Part shown: positions 49,560 through 56,883 of the stretch, piece by piece
Numbering within the stretch: position 1 is the first letter of the stretch
Layout: every line of letters begins with the position of its first letter
NCBI GenBank assembly: GCA_934446465.1
Contig: CAKSEF010000004.1
Span: 1-56,883, forward strand
DNA: 56,883 bases
DNA from: an uncultured Oscillospiraceae bacterium
GTDB lineage: Bacteria > Bacillota > Clostridia > Oscillospirales > JAAYXM01
Reading direction: 5' to 3'
The notes under the pieces: model-generated
Database searches by the model: none
Told to the model about the DNA's origin: nothing
What the model saw: the letters and a program-made list of their open reading frames with translations, nothing else
Program-made: the position numbers and the translations under genes

Positions 49560-49853
49560 TTAGACCATGCCCTCGAAGAACTCAATCGTCTTTGAATCGC
49601 TCTTGAGCGTAACAACTGCTTTCTTGTAATCGGGGCGGAAGCCGACATGTGCTCCCATTCTCTTTTCCTTGCCGAGAACATTGAGTGTATTTACCTTTGC
49701 AACCTTTACACCGAAGATTTCCTCGATTGCACGGCGAATCTCAACCTTGTTCGCGGACTTATCAACCTCAAAGACGTAAACCTTATTGGCGACGCGCTCC
49801 ATTGACTGTTCTGTGATGATAGGGCGCTTTATGATATCATAAGGTGATTTCAT
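49560..49853 (-). CDS. rplW: 50S ribosomal protein L23 (uL23)
   Basis: L23 is the tunnel-exit docking site for trigger factor and SRP. The 97 residues include IIKRPIITEQSMERVANKVYV and KVAKVNTLNVLGKEKRMG. The ATG overlaps the rplD stop (TAATG), suggesting coupled translation. Confidence 0.96.
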   Translation of the reverse strand: MKSPYDIIKRPIITEQSMERVANKVYVFEVDKSANKVEIRRAIEEIFGVKVAKVNTLNVLGKEKRMGAHVGFRPDYKKAVVTLKSDSKTIEFFEGMV

Positions 49854-50473
49854 TATGCGAACACCTCCGAAATCTTTTCTATTGCCGACTTATCAACAAT
49901 GAACTTGCCATGGTTGAGTATGTCGTATACGCTGATAATCGTTGCCGTAGTTGTTTTAACCCCGGGGATGTTGCGTGCGCTCTTTACGACGTTCTCACGA
50001 ACCTCCGGTGTTACTACGAGTGCCTTATCCGCCTCAACAGCGTTAAGGAACGATACCATTGACTTTGTTTTGACCTCGTTAAGGTCAAGGTTGTCTACAA
50101 CTATAATTTCGCCTGCTGCAGCCTTTGCTGAGAGCGCGCTCAAGAGAGCAAGACGGCGATATTTCTTGTTGAGACGGTAGGAATAATCGCGCGGCTTGGG
50201 ACCGAGCGCAATTCCGCCGTGCGTCCACTGCGGAGAACGGATTGAACCCTGACGGGCACGACCTGTTCCCTTCTGACGCCACGGCTTCTTGCCGCCGCCG
50301 CGAACCTCGGCACGTGTAAGTGTGCTCTGAGTGCCCTGTCTGCGGTTGGCAAGGTGATTTTTGACAGCTTCAAACATAGCAACTTCGTTCGGTTCAATTC
50401 CGAATACAGCCTCGGAAAGCTCTATCTCTCCGACCTGCTTGCCTGTCATATCGTAAACTGTTGCCTTAGGCAT
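49853..50473 (-). CDS. rplD: 50S ribosomal protein L4 (uL4)
   Basis: L4 lines the exit tunnel and controls the S10 operon in E. coli. The 206-residue protein has the loop GGGKKPWRQKGTGRARQGSI and the Rossmann-like C-terminal half (AGEIIVVDNLDLNEVKTK). It begins 20 bp after rplC. Confidence 0.96.
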   Translation of the reverse strand: MPKATVYDMTGKQVGEIELSEAVFGIEPNEVAMFEAVKNHLANRRQGTQSTLTRAEVRGGGKKPWRQKGTGRARQGSIRSPQWTHGGIALGPKPRDYSYRLNKKYRRLALLSALSAKAAAGEIIVVDNLDLNEVKTKSMVSFLNAVEADKALVVTPEVRENVVKSARNIPGVKTTTATIISVYDILNHGKFIVDKSAIEKISEVFA

Positions 50474-50493
50474 AGTTTTCTATCTCCTTTCGC

Positions 50494-51126
50494 TTAGACG
50501 TTCTTGACCGCGTCGCAGATGAACACAAACCCGCCCTTAGGACCGGGGATAGCACCGCGTACTGCAATCATATTTGTTTCGGCGTCAACCTTCACGATGT
50601 CAAGATTCTGCACCGTTACCTGCTCGGCACCCATGCGTCCGGGAAGTTTCTTGCCCGGCATAACTCTTGACGGGTCTGTATTAGCACCCATAGAGCCTGC
50701 ACTGCGGTGAACAGGTCCTACACCGTGTGTGTGGCACTGCATGTGCTGGCCAAAACGCTTGACCGTACCTGCCGTACCCTTACCTTTACTTACGCCTGTA
50801 ACGTCTACAACGTCGCCCTCTGCGAAAACGTCTGCGCGAACAACGTCCCCAACGTTAAGTTCCGTACCTGCGAGCTTGAACTCTTTAAGTACGCGCTTTG
50901 CCGAAACGCCGGCCCTCTTCATGTGGCCTGCCATCGGCTTCGTGAGCTTTCTCTCTGCAATGTCCTCAAAACCGAGCTGAACAGATTCATAACCGTCTTT
51001 TTCAACGCTCTTCTTCTGAACAACCGAGCAAGGACCTGCTTCGATGACCGTAACAGGAATGACCCTGCCTGCATCGTCGAAAATCTGAGTCATACCGACT
51101 TTTCTTCCGATGATTGCCTTCTGCAT
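50494..51126 (-). CDS. rplC: 50S ribosomal protein L3 (uL3)
   Basis: L3 is one of two initiator proteins for 50S assembly. The 210-residue product starts MQKAIIGRKVGMTQIFDD and includes HGVGPVHRSAGSMGANTDP and the Gln-methylation-type GAEQVTVQNLDIV region. GGAGGAAGATAT supports the start at 51126; the longer frame upstream falls in the rpsJ-rplC gap. Confidence 0.97.
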   Translation of the reverse strand: MQKAIIGRKVGMTQIFDDAGRVIPVTVIEAGPCSVVQKKSVEKDGYESVQLGFEDIAERKLTKPMAGHMKRAGVSAKRVLKEFKLAGTELNVGDVVRADVFAEGDVVDVTGVSKGKGTAGTVKRFGQHMQCHTHGVGPVHRSAGSMGANTDPSRVMPGKKLPGRMGAEQVTVQNLDIVKVDAETNMIAVRGAIPGPKGGFVFICDAVKNV

Positions 51127-51257
51127 ATATCTTCCTCCTTCAAGGTTATTGGTTGACCTCTCGGCCAACATGACCCGCCCTCTCTGACCCGATACCCCTT
51201 CTTCGGCACTTAAAGGACTGCGGTTCTTTTCACATTTAATAATGTAAGTTTTGCGAA
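51127..51257 (-). other. rpsJ-rplC intergenic spacer with hairpin
   Basis: A 131-bp spacer, long for this operon, separates rpsJ and rplC. Near its end the minus strand has TTGGCC-GAGA-GGTCAA (about 51152-51167), a 6-bp stem with a GNRA tetraloop. There is no T run and no promoter I can defend. Its role is unknown. Confidence 0.4.
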
Positions 51258-51575
51258 TTAGAGCTTAATCTCTATCTCAACGCCTGCCGGAAGGTCAAGG
51301 GACATAAGAGCCTTTGTTGCCTCCGTTGACGGCTTGAGAATGTCAATCAAACGCTTGTGTGTACGGCGCTCGAACTGCTCACGGCTGTCCTTATATTTAT
51401 GCACCGCACGTAGAATCGTAATTACTTCTTTGGAAGTCGGGAGCGGAATCGGTCCCGAAACCTTTGCGCCGTTTCTCTTAGCTGTTTCAACTATACGCTC
51501 TGCCGCCTGGTCGATGAGCTGATGGTCGTAAGCCTTGAGACGGATACGAATCATTTCCTTAGTGATTGCTGCCAT
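51258..51575 (-). CDS. rpsJ: 30S ribosomal protein S10 (uS10)
   Basis: S10 lies in the 30S head and, with NusB, takes part in rRNA antitermination. The 105 residues include IRIRLKAYDHQLIDQAAERI and ISGPIPLPT-like VSGPIPLPTSKEV. AAGGAGGAAACAAAA precedes the chosen ATG; the longer open frame upstream is leader. It is the first gene of the S10-spc-alpha run. Confidence 0.97.
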   Translation of the reverse strand: MAAITKEMIRIRLKAYDHQLIDQAAERIVETAKRNGAKVSGPIPLPTSKEVITILRAVHKYKDSREQFERRTHKRLIDILKPSTEATKALMSLDLPAGVEIEIKL

Positions 51576-51831
51576 TTTTGTTTCCTCCTTAAACGCACGT
51601 AGTTTTCTGCGTGCGGCGGAATCCTGCACAACTGCACCGTGTGTTTCATACGCGGGCATCATTAAAACCGAACCGGTATTAGGGGATTTAACCAAGTTCG
51701 GCAGGTACTCAGCGCAAAAGCGCAGAGACATTGTGGGATATCCTGCCGCCCGATTGTCGGACATACTCCACGGAAGTTACCTACTTACGTAGCAATCTCC
51801 CGTTTCATCGCACATGTGCCCACACAGGCAC
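51576..51831 (-). promoter_or_regulatory. long 5' leader of the S10 operon
   Basis: About 250 nt lie between the predicted start site and rpsJ. Several small stems can be drawn, for example GCACG/CGTGC near 51599-51618. The open frame through the leader has no ribosome binding site or recognisable protein, so I read it as untranslated. Leaders of this operon bind L4 in gammaproteobacteria; whether this one is regulatory is unknown. Confidence 0.55.
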
Positions 51832-51837
51832 CATTAC

Positions 51838-51866
51838 ATTATATGGTATACCATAAAGAATGTCAA
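51838..51866 (-). promoter_or_regulatory. consensus sigma-A promoter for the S10-spc-alpha cluster
   Basis: Perfect TTGACA (51861-51866) and perfect TATAAT (51838-51843) are exactly 17 nt apart on the minus strand. The spacer contains the palindrome TGGTATACCA. Confidence 0.92.
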
Positions 51867-51899
51867 GCATTTTTTTGTATTTTTTCTAATATTTTTAGA

Positions 51900-51925
51900 C
51901 CCGGGGAAAATATGTTTTCCCCGGG
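51900..51925 (-). terminator. terminator after obgE
   Basis: A perfect 11-bp stem (CCCGGGGAAAA and complement) with loop of 4 nt lies just past the obgE stop, followed by an A/T-rich run. It insulates obgE from the S10 promoter. Confidence 0.85.
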
Positions 51926-51930
51926 AATAT

Positions 51931-53202
51931 TTATCGTACATACTCAAATTCCATTGTATAAATAACGATGGTGTCGCCCTCCTGAACACCGCGGCGCTCA
52001 AGTTCATCGTACACCCCGTATTTTCTCAGAATCCGTTCGAAATATATTCTTGATTCATAGTCGTCAAAGTTAACCGAACCCATTGCGCGTTTAATCCAAT
52101 CGCCTTCAACGACGTAGACATCACCGTCTGTCCGTGTAATAGTGAAATCGTGCCGTGAGGTATCCTCTTTTTCTCTGACGAACGTAGACTCATATTTTTC
52201 AATGGGCGGAAGTTTTGACAGTTCCTCCGCAACCTTATTCATGAGCTCTCCCACACCTATGTTTGCCGCCGCGGAAATTTCAAAATAGTGATAACCGAGA
52301 TTTTTGATATATGCCTTAAATTCATCGGCCGTTTCCCTATCATAAATCAAATCGCACTTATTTGCGGCAACAATTTGCGGACGCTTGGCAAGCTCATGGT
52401 TATACCGTTCCAATTCTTCATTGATTGCTTCAAAATCCTCAATCGGATTTCTCCCCTCACTGCCGGAGACATCAACCATGTGAACTATGAGACGGCATCT
52501 GTCAATGTGCCTGAGGAATCTGTGTCCAAGTCCCGCGCCCTCGCTTGCACCCTCAATAATTCCCGGTATATCCGCCATTACATATGAAAAATTTTCATCT
52601 ACGCGTACGACACCGAGATTCGGAGTTATCGTTGTGAAGTGGTAATTTGCAATCTTAGGACGCGCTGCGCTCACAACTGACAGAAGGGTGGATTTCCCCA
52701 CGTTCGGGAAGCCTGCAAGCCCAACGTCTGCAAGAAGCTTCAACTCAAGGCGCACTTCAAGCATCTCACCGTCGAGACCGGGGCGTGCAAAACGTGGTGC
52801 CTGTCTTGTGGGAGTCGCAAAGTGCTGGTTTCCCCAACCGCCATGACCGCCCTTACATATTATAAACGGCTCATCGTCCGACATATCTTTAACAAGCTCT
52901 CCGCTGCTTGCCTCATAAACGAGCGTTCCTCGGGGAACCTTTATCACAATGTCTTTTCCGCGCTTCCCCGAACACTTTTTTCCGCTTCCGTTTTCTCCGT
53001 TGCCCGCTGCATACTTCTTTTTGTATCGAAATTCAACGAGCGTTGACATATTATCGTCAACTTTAAGTATTACATCGCCGCCATCGCCGCCATCGCCGCC
53101 GTCAGGTCCGCCTGCCGCGATATATTTTTCCCTGTGAAATGCTACTGCGCCGTCGCCGCCGCGGCCTGCAATGAACCTTGCGCTTGCAACATCAACAAAC
53201 AT
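51931..53202 (-). CDS. obgE: GTPase ObgE/CgtA
   Basis: Obg is an essential ribosome-associated GTPase in 50S assembly and, in Bacillus, in sporulation onset. The 423 residues comprise the Gly-rich Obg domain (about 1-158), the G domain (G1 GFPNVGKST, about 165-173; G3 DIPGIIEGASEGAG; G4 NKCD) and a C-terminal OCT domain (about 340-423). The start follows a GGAGGAAAGC box. The rplU-prp-rpmA-obgE order is conserved. Confidence 0.96.
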   Translation of the reverse strand: MFVDVASARFIAGRGGDGAVAFHREKYIAAGGPDGGDGGDGGDVILKVDDNMSTLVEFRYKKKYAAGNGENGSGKKCSGKRGKDIVIKVPRGTLVYEASSGELVKDMSDDEPFIICKGGHGGWGNQHFATPTRQAPRFARPGLDGEMLEVRLELKLLADVGLAGFPNVGKSTLLSVVSAARPKIANYHFTTITPNLGVVRVDENFSYVMADIPGIIEGASEGAGLGHRFLRHIDRCRLIVHMVDVSGSEGRNPIEDFEAINEELERYNHELAKRPQIVAANKCDLIYDRETADEFKAYIKNLGYHYFEISAAANIGVGELMNKVAEELSKLPPIEKYESTFVREKEDTSRHDFTITRTDGDVYVVEGDWIKRAMGSVNFDDYESRIYFERILRKYGVYDELERRGVQEGDTIVIYTMEFEYVR

Positions 53203-53267
53203 GGCTTTCCTCCGATTTCAAAATAGTACATACATAATATGAACAAAAAACTCATATTTAAGCATAA

Positions 53268-53295
53268 CAGGCAGGTCGTAAATTCAACCTGCCTG
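53268..53295 (-). other. hairpin between rpmA and obgE
   Basis: A perfect 9-bp stem (CAGGCAGGT/ACCTGCCTG) with a 10-nt loop lies about 16 bp past the rpmA stop. It is followed by TTATGCTTAAAT rather than a clean T run, so it may be a partial terminator or 3' protecting structure that lowers obgE expression. Confidence 0.5.
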
Positions 53296-53310
53296 CAACA
53301 AACATAATTT

Positions 53311-53592
53311 TTACTGAGCCGGATAGATAGAAACCTTCTTGCGGTCGCGGCCGAAACGCTCGAAACGAACGACACCGTCCATCGTCGCAAACAAAGTATC
53401 ATCAGAACCCTTGCTTACGTTTGTTCCCGGGTGAATCTTTGTTCCGCGCTGACGAACAAGAATATTGCCTGCGAGAACGAACTGACCGTCCGCACGCTTC
53501 ACACCAAGTCTTTTAGACTCAGAATCTCGACCGTTTTTTGTGGAACCGACACCCTTTTTATGTGCAAAAAACTGAATACCGATTTTAAGCAT
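53311..53592 (-). CDS. rpmA: 50S ribosomal protein L27 (bL27), Prp-processed form
   Basis: L27 reaches the peptidyl transferase centre with its N-terminus. The 93-residue precursor starts MLKIGIQFFAHKKGVGSTKN; the first nine residues match the Firmicutes extension that Prp cleaves after the Phe pair, exposing AHKKG. The ATG overlaps the prp stop (ATGCTTAA), with GGAGGTGCAGTTAA upstream. Confidence 0.96.
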   Translation of the reverse strand: MLKIGIQFFAHKKGVGSTKNGRDSESKRLGVKRADGQFVLAGNILVRQRGTKIHPGTNVSKGSDDTLFATMDGVVRFERFGRDRKKVSIYPAQ

Positions 53593-53914
53593 TTAACTGC
53601 ACCTCCAAAACATCAATATAATCGGGATACTCATCCCGTATCGCCGTCATATGCGCGGCAAATGCCGAAAGAATCCCAACGCACGAAGCATTGCACGAAG
53701 AACCGAGCTTCAAAAATACTTCTGCATTTTCAGGTTTAATGACGACTTCGGCACCACCTCCGAAAAAATCGTTTACGGCGGATTCACACAACCCGACCGC
53801 ACTCGACACTGCGGCGCACACTATGTCGCTCCCGCACTCGGCATAACCCGAATGACCGGATACATCAAACCCGATAAAATCCTCGCCCGATTTAATGAGC
53901 TTTACCGTAATCAT
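53585..53914 (-). CDS. prp: ribosomal-processing cysteine protease Prp
   Basis: Prp cleaves the N-terminal extension of L27, which is essential in Staphylococcus aureus. The 109-residue protein keeps the catalytic dyad His21 (VSGHSGYAE) and Cys33 (DIVCAAVS). Its gene lies between rplU and rpmA and overlaps both by a few bases, which fits coupled synthesis with its substrate. Confidence 0.93.
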   Translation of the reverse strand: MITVKLIKSGEDFIGFDVSGHSGYAECGSDIVCAAVSSAVGLCESAVNDFFGGGAEVVIKPENAEVFLKLGSSCNASCVGILSAFAAHMTAIRDEYPDYIDVLEVQLNA

Positions 53915-54222
53915 TAAGCTTCGATTTTCTCAATCTGGAGCTTTGTATACGGCTGTCTATGACCCTGACGGCGTCTGTAATTCTTCTTCGGCTTAAACTT
54001 GAAGACCATAATCTTCTTTGACTTACCGTTCTTGATAAGCTTAGCCGTAACCTTAGCGTTGTCAACCTTCGGAGTTCCGACGTTTACGCTGTCTCCGTCA
54101 ATCGTCATGAGGACGTTTTCGAATTCGACTGTATCGCCCTCGAAGTCAAGCTTCTCGACAAAAATGACATCGCCCTCGGAAACCTTATACTGCTTACCGC
54201 CTGTAACAAAAATTGCCTGCAT
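53914..54222 (-). CDS. rplU: 50S ribosomal protein L21 (bL21)
   Basis: L21 binds 23S rRNA near domain V. The 102 residues begin MQAIFVTGGKQYKVSEGDVI and end with KPKKNYRRRQGHRQPYTKL, the family signature. It is the first gene of the rplU-prp-rpmA-obgE unit. Confidence 0.96.
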   Translation of the reverse strand: MQAIFVTGGKQYKVSEGDVIFVEKLDFEGDTVEFENVLMTIDGDSVNVGTPKVDNAKVTAKLIKNGKSKKIMVFKFKPKKNYRRRQGHRQPYTKLQIEKIEA

Positions 54223-54305
54223 TATTCCTGCACCTCTCTCTCATTTTTTAGAGTCTCGCTCTTGTAGGCGCCGCGCCTGCGACTTGTAAGCCCACTCAAT
54301 GCGGC
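54223..54305 (-). promoter_or_regulatory. L21-type leader
   Basis: The roughly 80-nt 5' UTR of rplU is GC-rich with repeated GCGC stretches (GCAGGCGCGGCGCCTAC, about 54264-54280) that can form a stem. Ribosomal L21 leaders are known in Firmicutes; I cannot confirm that this is one. Confidence 0.45.
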
Positions 54306-54311
54306 TCCGCT

Positions 54312-54340
54312 ATTATATCATTAAAATACTCATATGTCAA
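54312..54340 (-). promoter_or_regulatory. consensus sigma-A promoter for rplU-obgE
   Basis: Perfect TTGACA (54335-54340) and perfect TATAAT (54312-54317) are 17 nt apart on the minus strand, just after the DUF2344 gene. Confidence 0.92.
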
Positions 54341-54358
54341 CATTCGGCGACATTTTTT

Positions 54359-55018
54359 TTATCTAAATTCACGCATATTTTCATCATAGACGTTATTTCT
54401 TGTGAAAGTATAAAAATCGGGAACGCACTCCGGGATATATTTTTCAATAGCGCGTATGATGTACTCCGGATTCAAAGATGTATTTCCCGACGCAAGAACG
54501 GCCTTAATTTTTATCGAGTTCCCGTTCTCCTCTATCTTTGCCGTTTTTATCATCGGCGCTATATTTGTTTCGATTTCTCCGCGCTTGCTTTTTTTCATCA
54601 CTACTATTTCTTCTTTTTTCAACAGTAGGTCAAGCGCTTGGAGAGTTTTGTCTTTTATCCCGCCGTCGTAATCAAGTGTCAGGAGGTATTCAGAATATGC
54701 TATATTCCTGACCGGACTTGCATCGCAATATGCCGAAACCGCGTGTATTCCCTCCGGCAGTGTTTTGTTCATGCGCCTTACTATTTCATCACATTTCATA
54801 TCATCATTTATGACCATGTCAAGAAATTCGCATTTACCCGTATATCCCAAGGAGAGCGGAAGCGCAATCGAAATATATGGATGCGGATTAAAGCCCTCGG
54901 TGTGCTTTATATCTATACCTGCACGCGTAATTGCACGCTGGAATGTCCGCATAATATCGAGGTGGGATATATAGACGGCACGTCCGGTTTTTTCATACAT
55001 AACTCTCATTTTACGCAT
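54359..55018 (-). CDS. DUF2344 radical SAM-linked protein
   Basis: This is a 219-residue protein of the TIGR03936/DUF2344 family, found next to or fused with the radical SAM protein upstream. The conserved start VMYEKTGRAVYISHLDIMRT and EGFNPHPYISIALPLSLGY are visible. The ATG at 55018 (overlapping the upstream stop, ATGCGTAA) lies 8 nt behind GGAGG. Its function is unknown; a role in tRNA or ribosome modification is speculative. Confidence 0.85.
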   Translation of the reverse strand: MRKMRVMYEKTGRAVYISHLDIMRTFQRAITRAGIDIKHTEGFNPHPYISIALPLSLGYTGKCEFLDMVINDDMKCDEIVRRMNKTLPEGIHAVSAYCDASPVRNIAYSEYLLTLDYDGGIKDKTLQALDLLLKKEEIVVMKKSKRGEIETNIAPMIKTAKIEENGNSIKIKAVLASGNTSLNPEYIIRAIEKYIPECVPDFYTFTRNNVYDENMREFR

Positions 55019-56846
55019 CACATTTACCTCCGCAGAGAAGCTTTGAAGCTCCGCATCCGAGACACTTTTCACGGCAGTTCGGGGACGCTTCTGAGCGGTA
55101 TGCTTTTTCGCGTTCGGAATAGAGGAATTTTTTTGAGACTCCTGCTGAGATATGTTCCCACGGCATTATTTCATCTTTTCCGCGTTCGCGGTTTGCATAG
55201 AAGCTTGCATCAATCCCGCATTCATCGAATGATGAGAGCCACAAATCGAGACTGAAATGCTCGTCCCACCCGTCAAGCTTTGCGCCTTTTTTCCACGCAG
55301 TTTCTATGACTTTGCCGAGACGTCTGTCCCCTCTGGCAAAAACGGCTTCGAGGAAACTGACATCAGGCTCGTGCCAATTATAAGTTATTGCTTTTGCGGT
55401 TATTGCTTCGCGCAGAAGTTTTGCTTTTCTGACAAACTCTTCACGGGTGTTCTGTGCCTCCCACTGAAACGGGGTGTCCGGTTTCGGAACAAAGCACGCT
55501 GCACTTACCGTTATTTTGACTCCGCGTTTTTTATTGGTCGCATGAGTTTTCCATAGATACAGAATTTTTTGAGAGAGCTCTGCTATTCCTTTAATATCCT
55601 CATCCGTTTCGGTCGGCAGTCCGAGCATAAAATAAAGCTTTACCGTACTTCTGCCGTTTTCAAACGCTATCTTGCAGGCGTTCATTATTTCATCCTCTGT
55701 GAGGTTTTTGTTTATTGCGTCGCGCAGTCTCCTGCTCCCGGCCTCGGGGGCAAATGTGAGTCCGCTGCTTCTTACTTTTTGCATTCTTTTCATCAGTTCA
55801 ACCGAGAAGTTGTCTGCGCGCAGAGACGGCAGCTGGAGGCTTATATTTCTCGGTTCGCACCATGCAAGCAGGCCGTCCGCGAGTGCGGGGAGTTCCTTAT
55901 AGTCGCTTGTTGAAAGCGACGCAAGCGATATCTCCTCATATCCTGTTTCCTCGCACATTTTCTTTCCTTGTTCTATTAATGTTTCTGCGTGCTTGGCCCG
56001 TACTGGACGGTAAGCATATCCCGCCTGACAAAAACGGCATCCGCGAATACACCCGCGGAAAACCTCAAGCGATACTCTGTCGTGGACAATCTCTGTAGAC
56101 GGCACTATTACCTTTGTCGGCACATAAACCGAGTCAAAGTCTTCAACTATACGCTTTACAACAACAGAGGGTGCACCGTCTCTTGCTGTTATTGACGATA
56201 CTGTTCCGTCCTCGTTATATGCAATATCATAGAGCGACGGAACATAGAGTCCGCCTATATCTGCCGCAAGACGCAAAAATTCGCGGCGGCTTTTCTTTTC
56301 CGCTTTGCATTTTTTATATAACTCACAAAGCTCAAGAGTCTGCTCTTCACCCTCGCCGATACAGAATATATCGATAAAGTCGCACAACGGTTCCGAATTA
56401 TAAGTACACGGACCTCCCGCAACTATTATCGGTTCATTCTCACCGCGCTCATCCGCTCTCACGGTTATGCCGCCGAGGTCCAGCATATTAAGCACGGCGG
56501 AATAGCTCATTTCATATTGAAGAGTGAACCCGACAATATCAAAATCGCACAACGGGTCGCCGCTTTCAAGCGCATACAGCTTAATATCATTCTTGCGCAG
56601 TTGTTCTTCCATATCGGGCCACGGAGCAAAAGCCCGTTCGCACCATATATCCGGCTGTTCATTCATGACACCGTAGAGGATTCTCAATCCCATATGGGAC
56701 ATTCCTATTTCGTAGATATCGGGAAAACAGAACGCATATCTCAAATTTATATCCTTTTTGTCCTTTATTACGGAATTATATTCACCACCCGTGTATCTTG
56801 CAGGTTTTTGAACAGATGCGAGTATTCTTTTCTTTTTGTTATCCAT
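55011..56846 (-). CDS. B12-binding-like radical SAM protein (TIGR03960 family)
   Basis: The 611-residue protein has an N-terminal cobalamin-binding-like region, then the radical SAM cysteines CIRGCRFC (CxxxCxxC, in EVFRGCIRGCRFCQAGYAYR), and a Cys-rich C-terminus (CREKCLGCGASKLLCGGKC) that may hold further iron-sulfur or metal. It matches the TIGR03960 family, known as two-gene or fused units with DUF2344. ATG at 56846 after GAGGGAA is preferred to the upstream GTG. The substrate is unknown. Its promoter lies beyond the window edge. Confidence 0.88.
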   Translation of the reverse strand: MDNKKKRILASVQKPARYTGGEYNSVIKDKKDINLRYAFCFPDIYEIGMSHMGLRILYGVMNEQPDIWCERAFAPWPDMEEQLRKNDIKLYALESGDPLCDFDIVGFTLQYEMSYSAVLNMLDLGGITVRADERGENEPIIVAGGPCTYNSEPLCDFIDIFCIGEGEEQTLELCELYKKCKAEKKSRREFLRLAADIGGLYVPSLYDIAYNEDGTVSSITARDGAPSVVVKRIVEDFDSVYVPTKVIVPSTEIVHDRVSLEVFRGCIRGCRFCQAGYAYRPVRAKHAETLIEQGKKMCEETGYEEISLASLSTSDYKELPALADGLLAWCEPRNISLQLPSLRADNFSVELMKRMQKVRSSGLTFAPEAGSRRLRDAINKNLTEDEIMNACKIAFENGRSTVKLYFMLGLPTETDEDIKGIAELSQKILYLWKTHATNKKRGVKITVSAACFVPKPDTPFQWEAQNTREEFVRKAKLLREAITAKAITYNWHEPDVSFLEAVFARGDRRLGKVIETAWKKGAKLDGWDEHFSLDLWLSSFDECGIDASFYANRERGKDEIMPWEHISAGVSKKFLYSEREKAYRSEASPNCREKCLGCGASKLLCGGKCDA

Positions 56847-56883
56847 ATGAAGTTCCCTCACGATAGGTTTGTATTTTTATATA

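Noticed and set aside
51576..51764. N-terminal extension of S10 through the leader
   Set aside because: S10 is about 102-105 residues; the extension has no ribosome binding site and crosses leader hairpins.
1..56883. Mobile elements, phage genes, CRISPR arrays or toxin-antitoxin modules
   Set aside because: No transposase, integrase, repeat-spacer array or paired small toxin/antitoxin genes were seen; gene content and order are of core chromosome type.

Overview
The window looks like chromosomal core sequence from a spore-forming, Gram-positive member of the Clostridia (an Oscillospirales/Ruminococcaceae-like gut lineage would fit, but this is inference). Supporting signs are: strong GGAGG ribosome binding sites with frequent TTG starts; sigma-A promoters close to TTGACA-17-TATAAT; the S10-spc-alpha gene order; an N-terminally extended L27 with its Prp protease; an IspH-S1 fusion; a PPi-dependent phosphofructokinase; RNase J; and several sporulation or germination genes (CwlJ-like, GerQ-like, BofA-like, BofC-like, GerA/SpoVAF-like). 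I see no insertion sequence, prophage or CRISPR array.

Layout. 1-4.1 kb (minus strand): rpmG-secE-nusG-rplK-rplA, then a separate promoter and L10-type leader driving rplJ-rplL, a terminator and a tRNA-Ser(GGA). rpoB/rpoC do not follow rplL. 4.1-7.9 kb: a heterodimeric ABC exporter pair with one degenerate and one canonical ATPase site. 7.9-14.0 kb: a compact minus-strand operon trmB-rpiR-type regulator-HI0933 flavoprotein-cmk-plsC-ispH/rpsA. 14.1-15.7 kb (plus): ATPase and permease of a zinc/manganese-type ABC importer, divergent from trmB. 15.7-18.9 kb (minus): gltX and glnS. 19.0-21.2 kb (plus): PPi-phosphofructokinase, then a CwlJ-like cortex hydrolase and GerQ-like protein pair. 21.2-23.0 kb (minus): a Na/phosphate symporter with PhoU-like tail. 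23.2-26.4 kb (plus): a degenerate phosphohexomutase-like protein, a structured RNA resembling 6S RNA, and RNase J. 26.4-30.7 kb (minus): a type IIA topoisomerase pair. 30.9-35.8 kb: mostly sporulation genes: a YaaL/DUF2508 protein, a BofA-like protein, a 37-residue Cys-rich membrane miniprotein on the opposite strand, a promoter-to-terminator small RNA, a BofC-like protein, a lone GerA/SpoVAF-like protein, a lipid kinase and a P-loop ATPase.

35.8-51.9 kb (minus) is the S10-spc-alpha cluster from rpsJ to rplQ, read from one consensus promoter after a leader of about 250 nt, and including secY, adk, map, a KOW protein, infA and rpoA. 51.9-56.9 kb (minus) holds a radical SAM protein and its DUF2344 partner, then rplU-prp-rpmA-obgE with its own consensus promoter.

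The parts most worth a second look are the 30.9-33.7 kb sporulation cluster with its small RNA and miniprotein, the 6S-like RNA upstream of RNase J, the catalytically dead-looking phosphohexomutase, and the CwlJ-GerQ pair. No clearly new multi-gene system was found; most of the window is well-known housekeeping.
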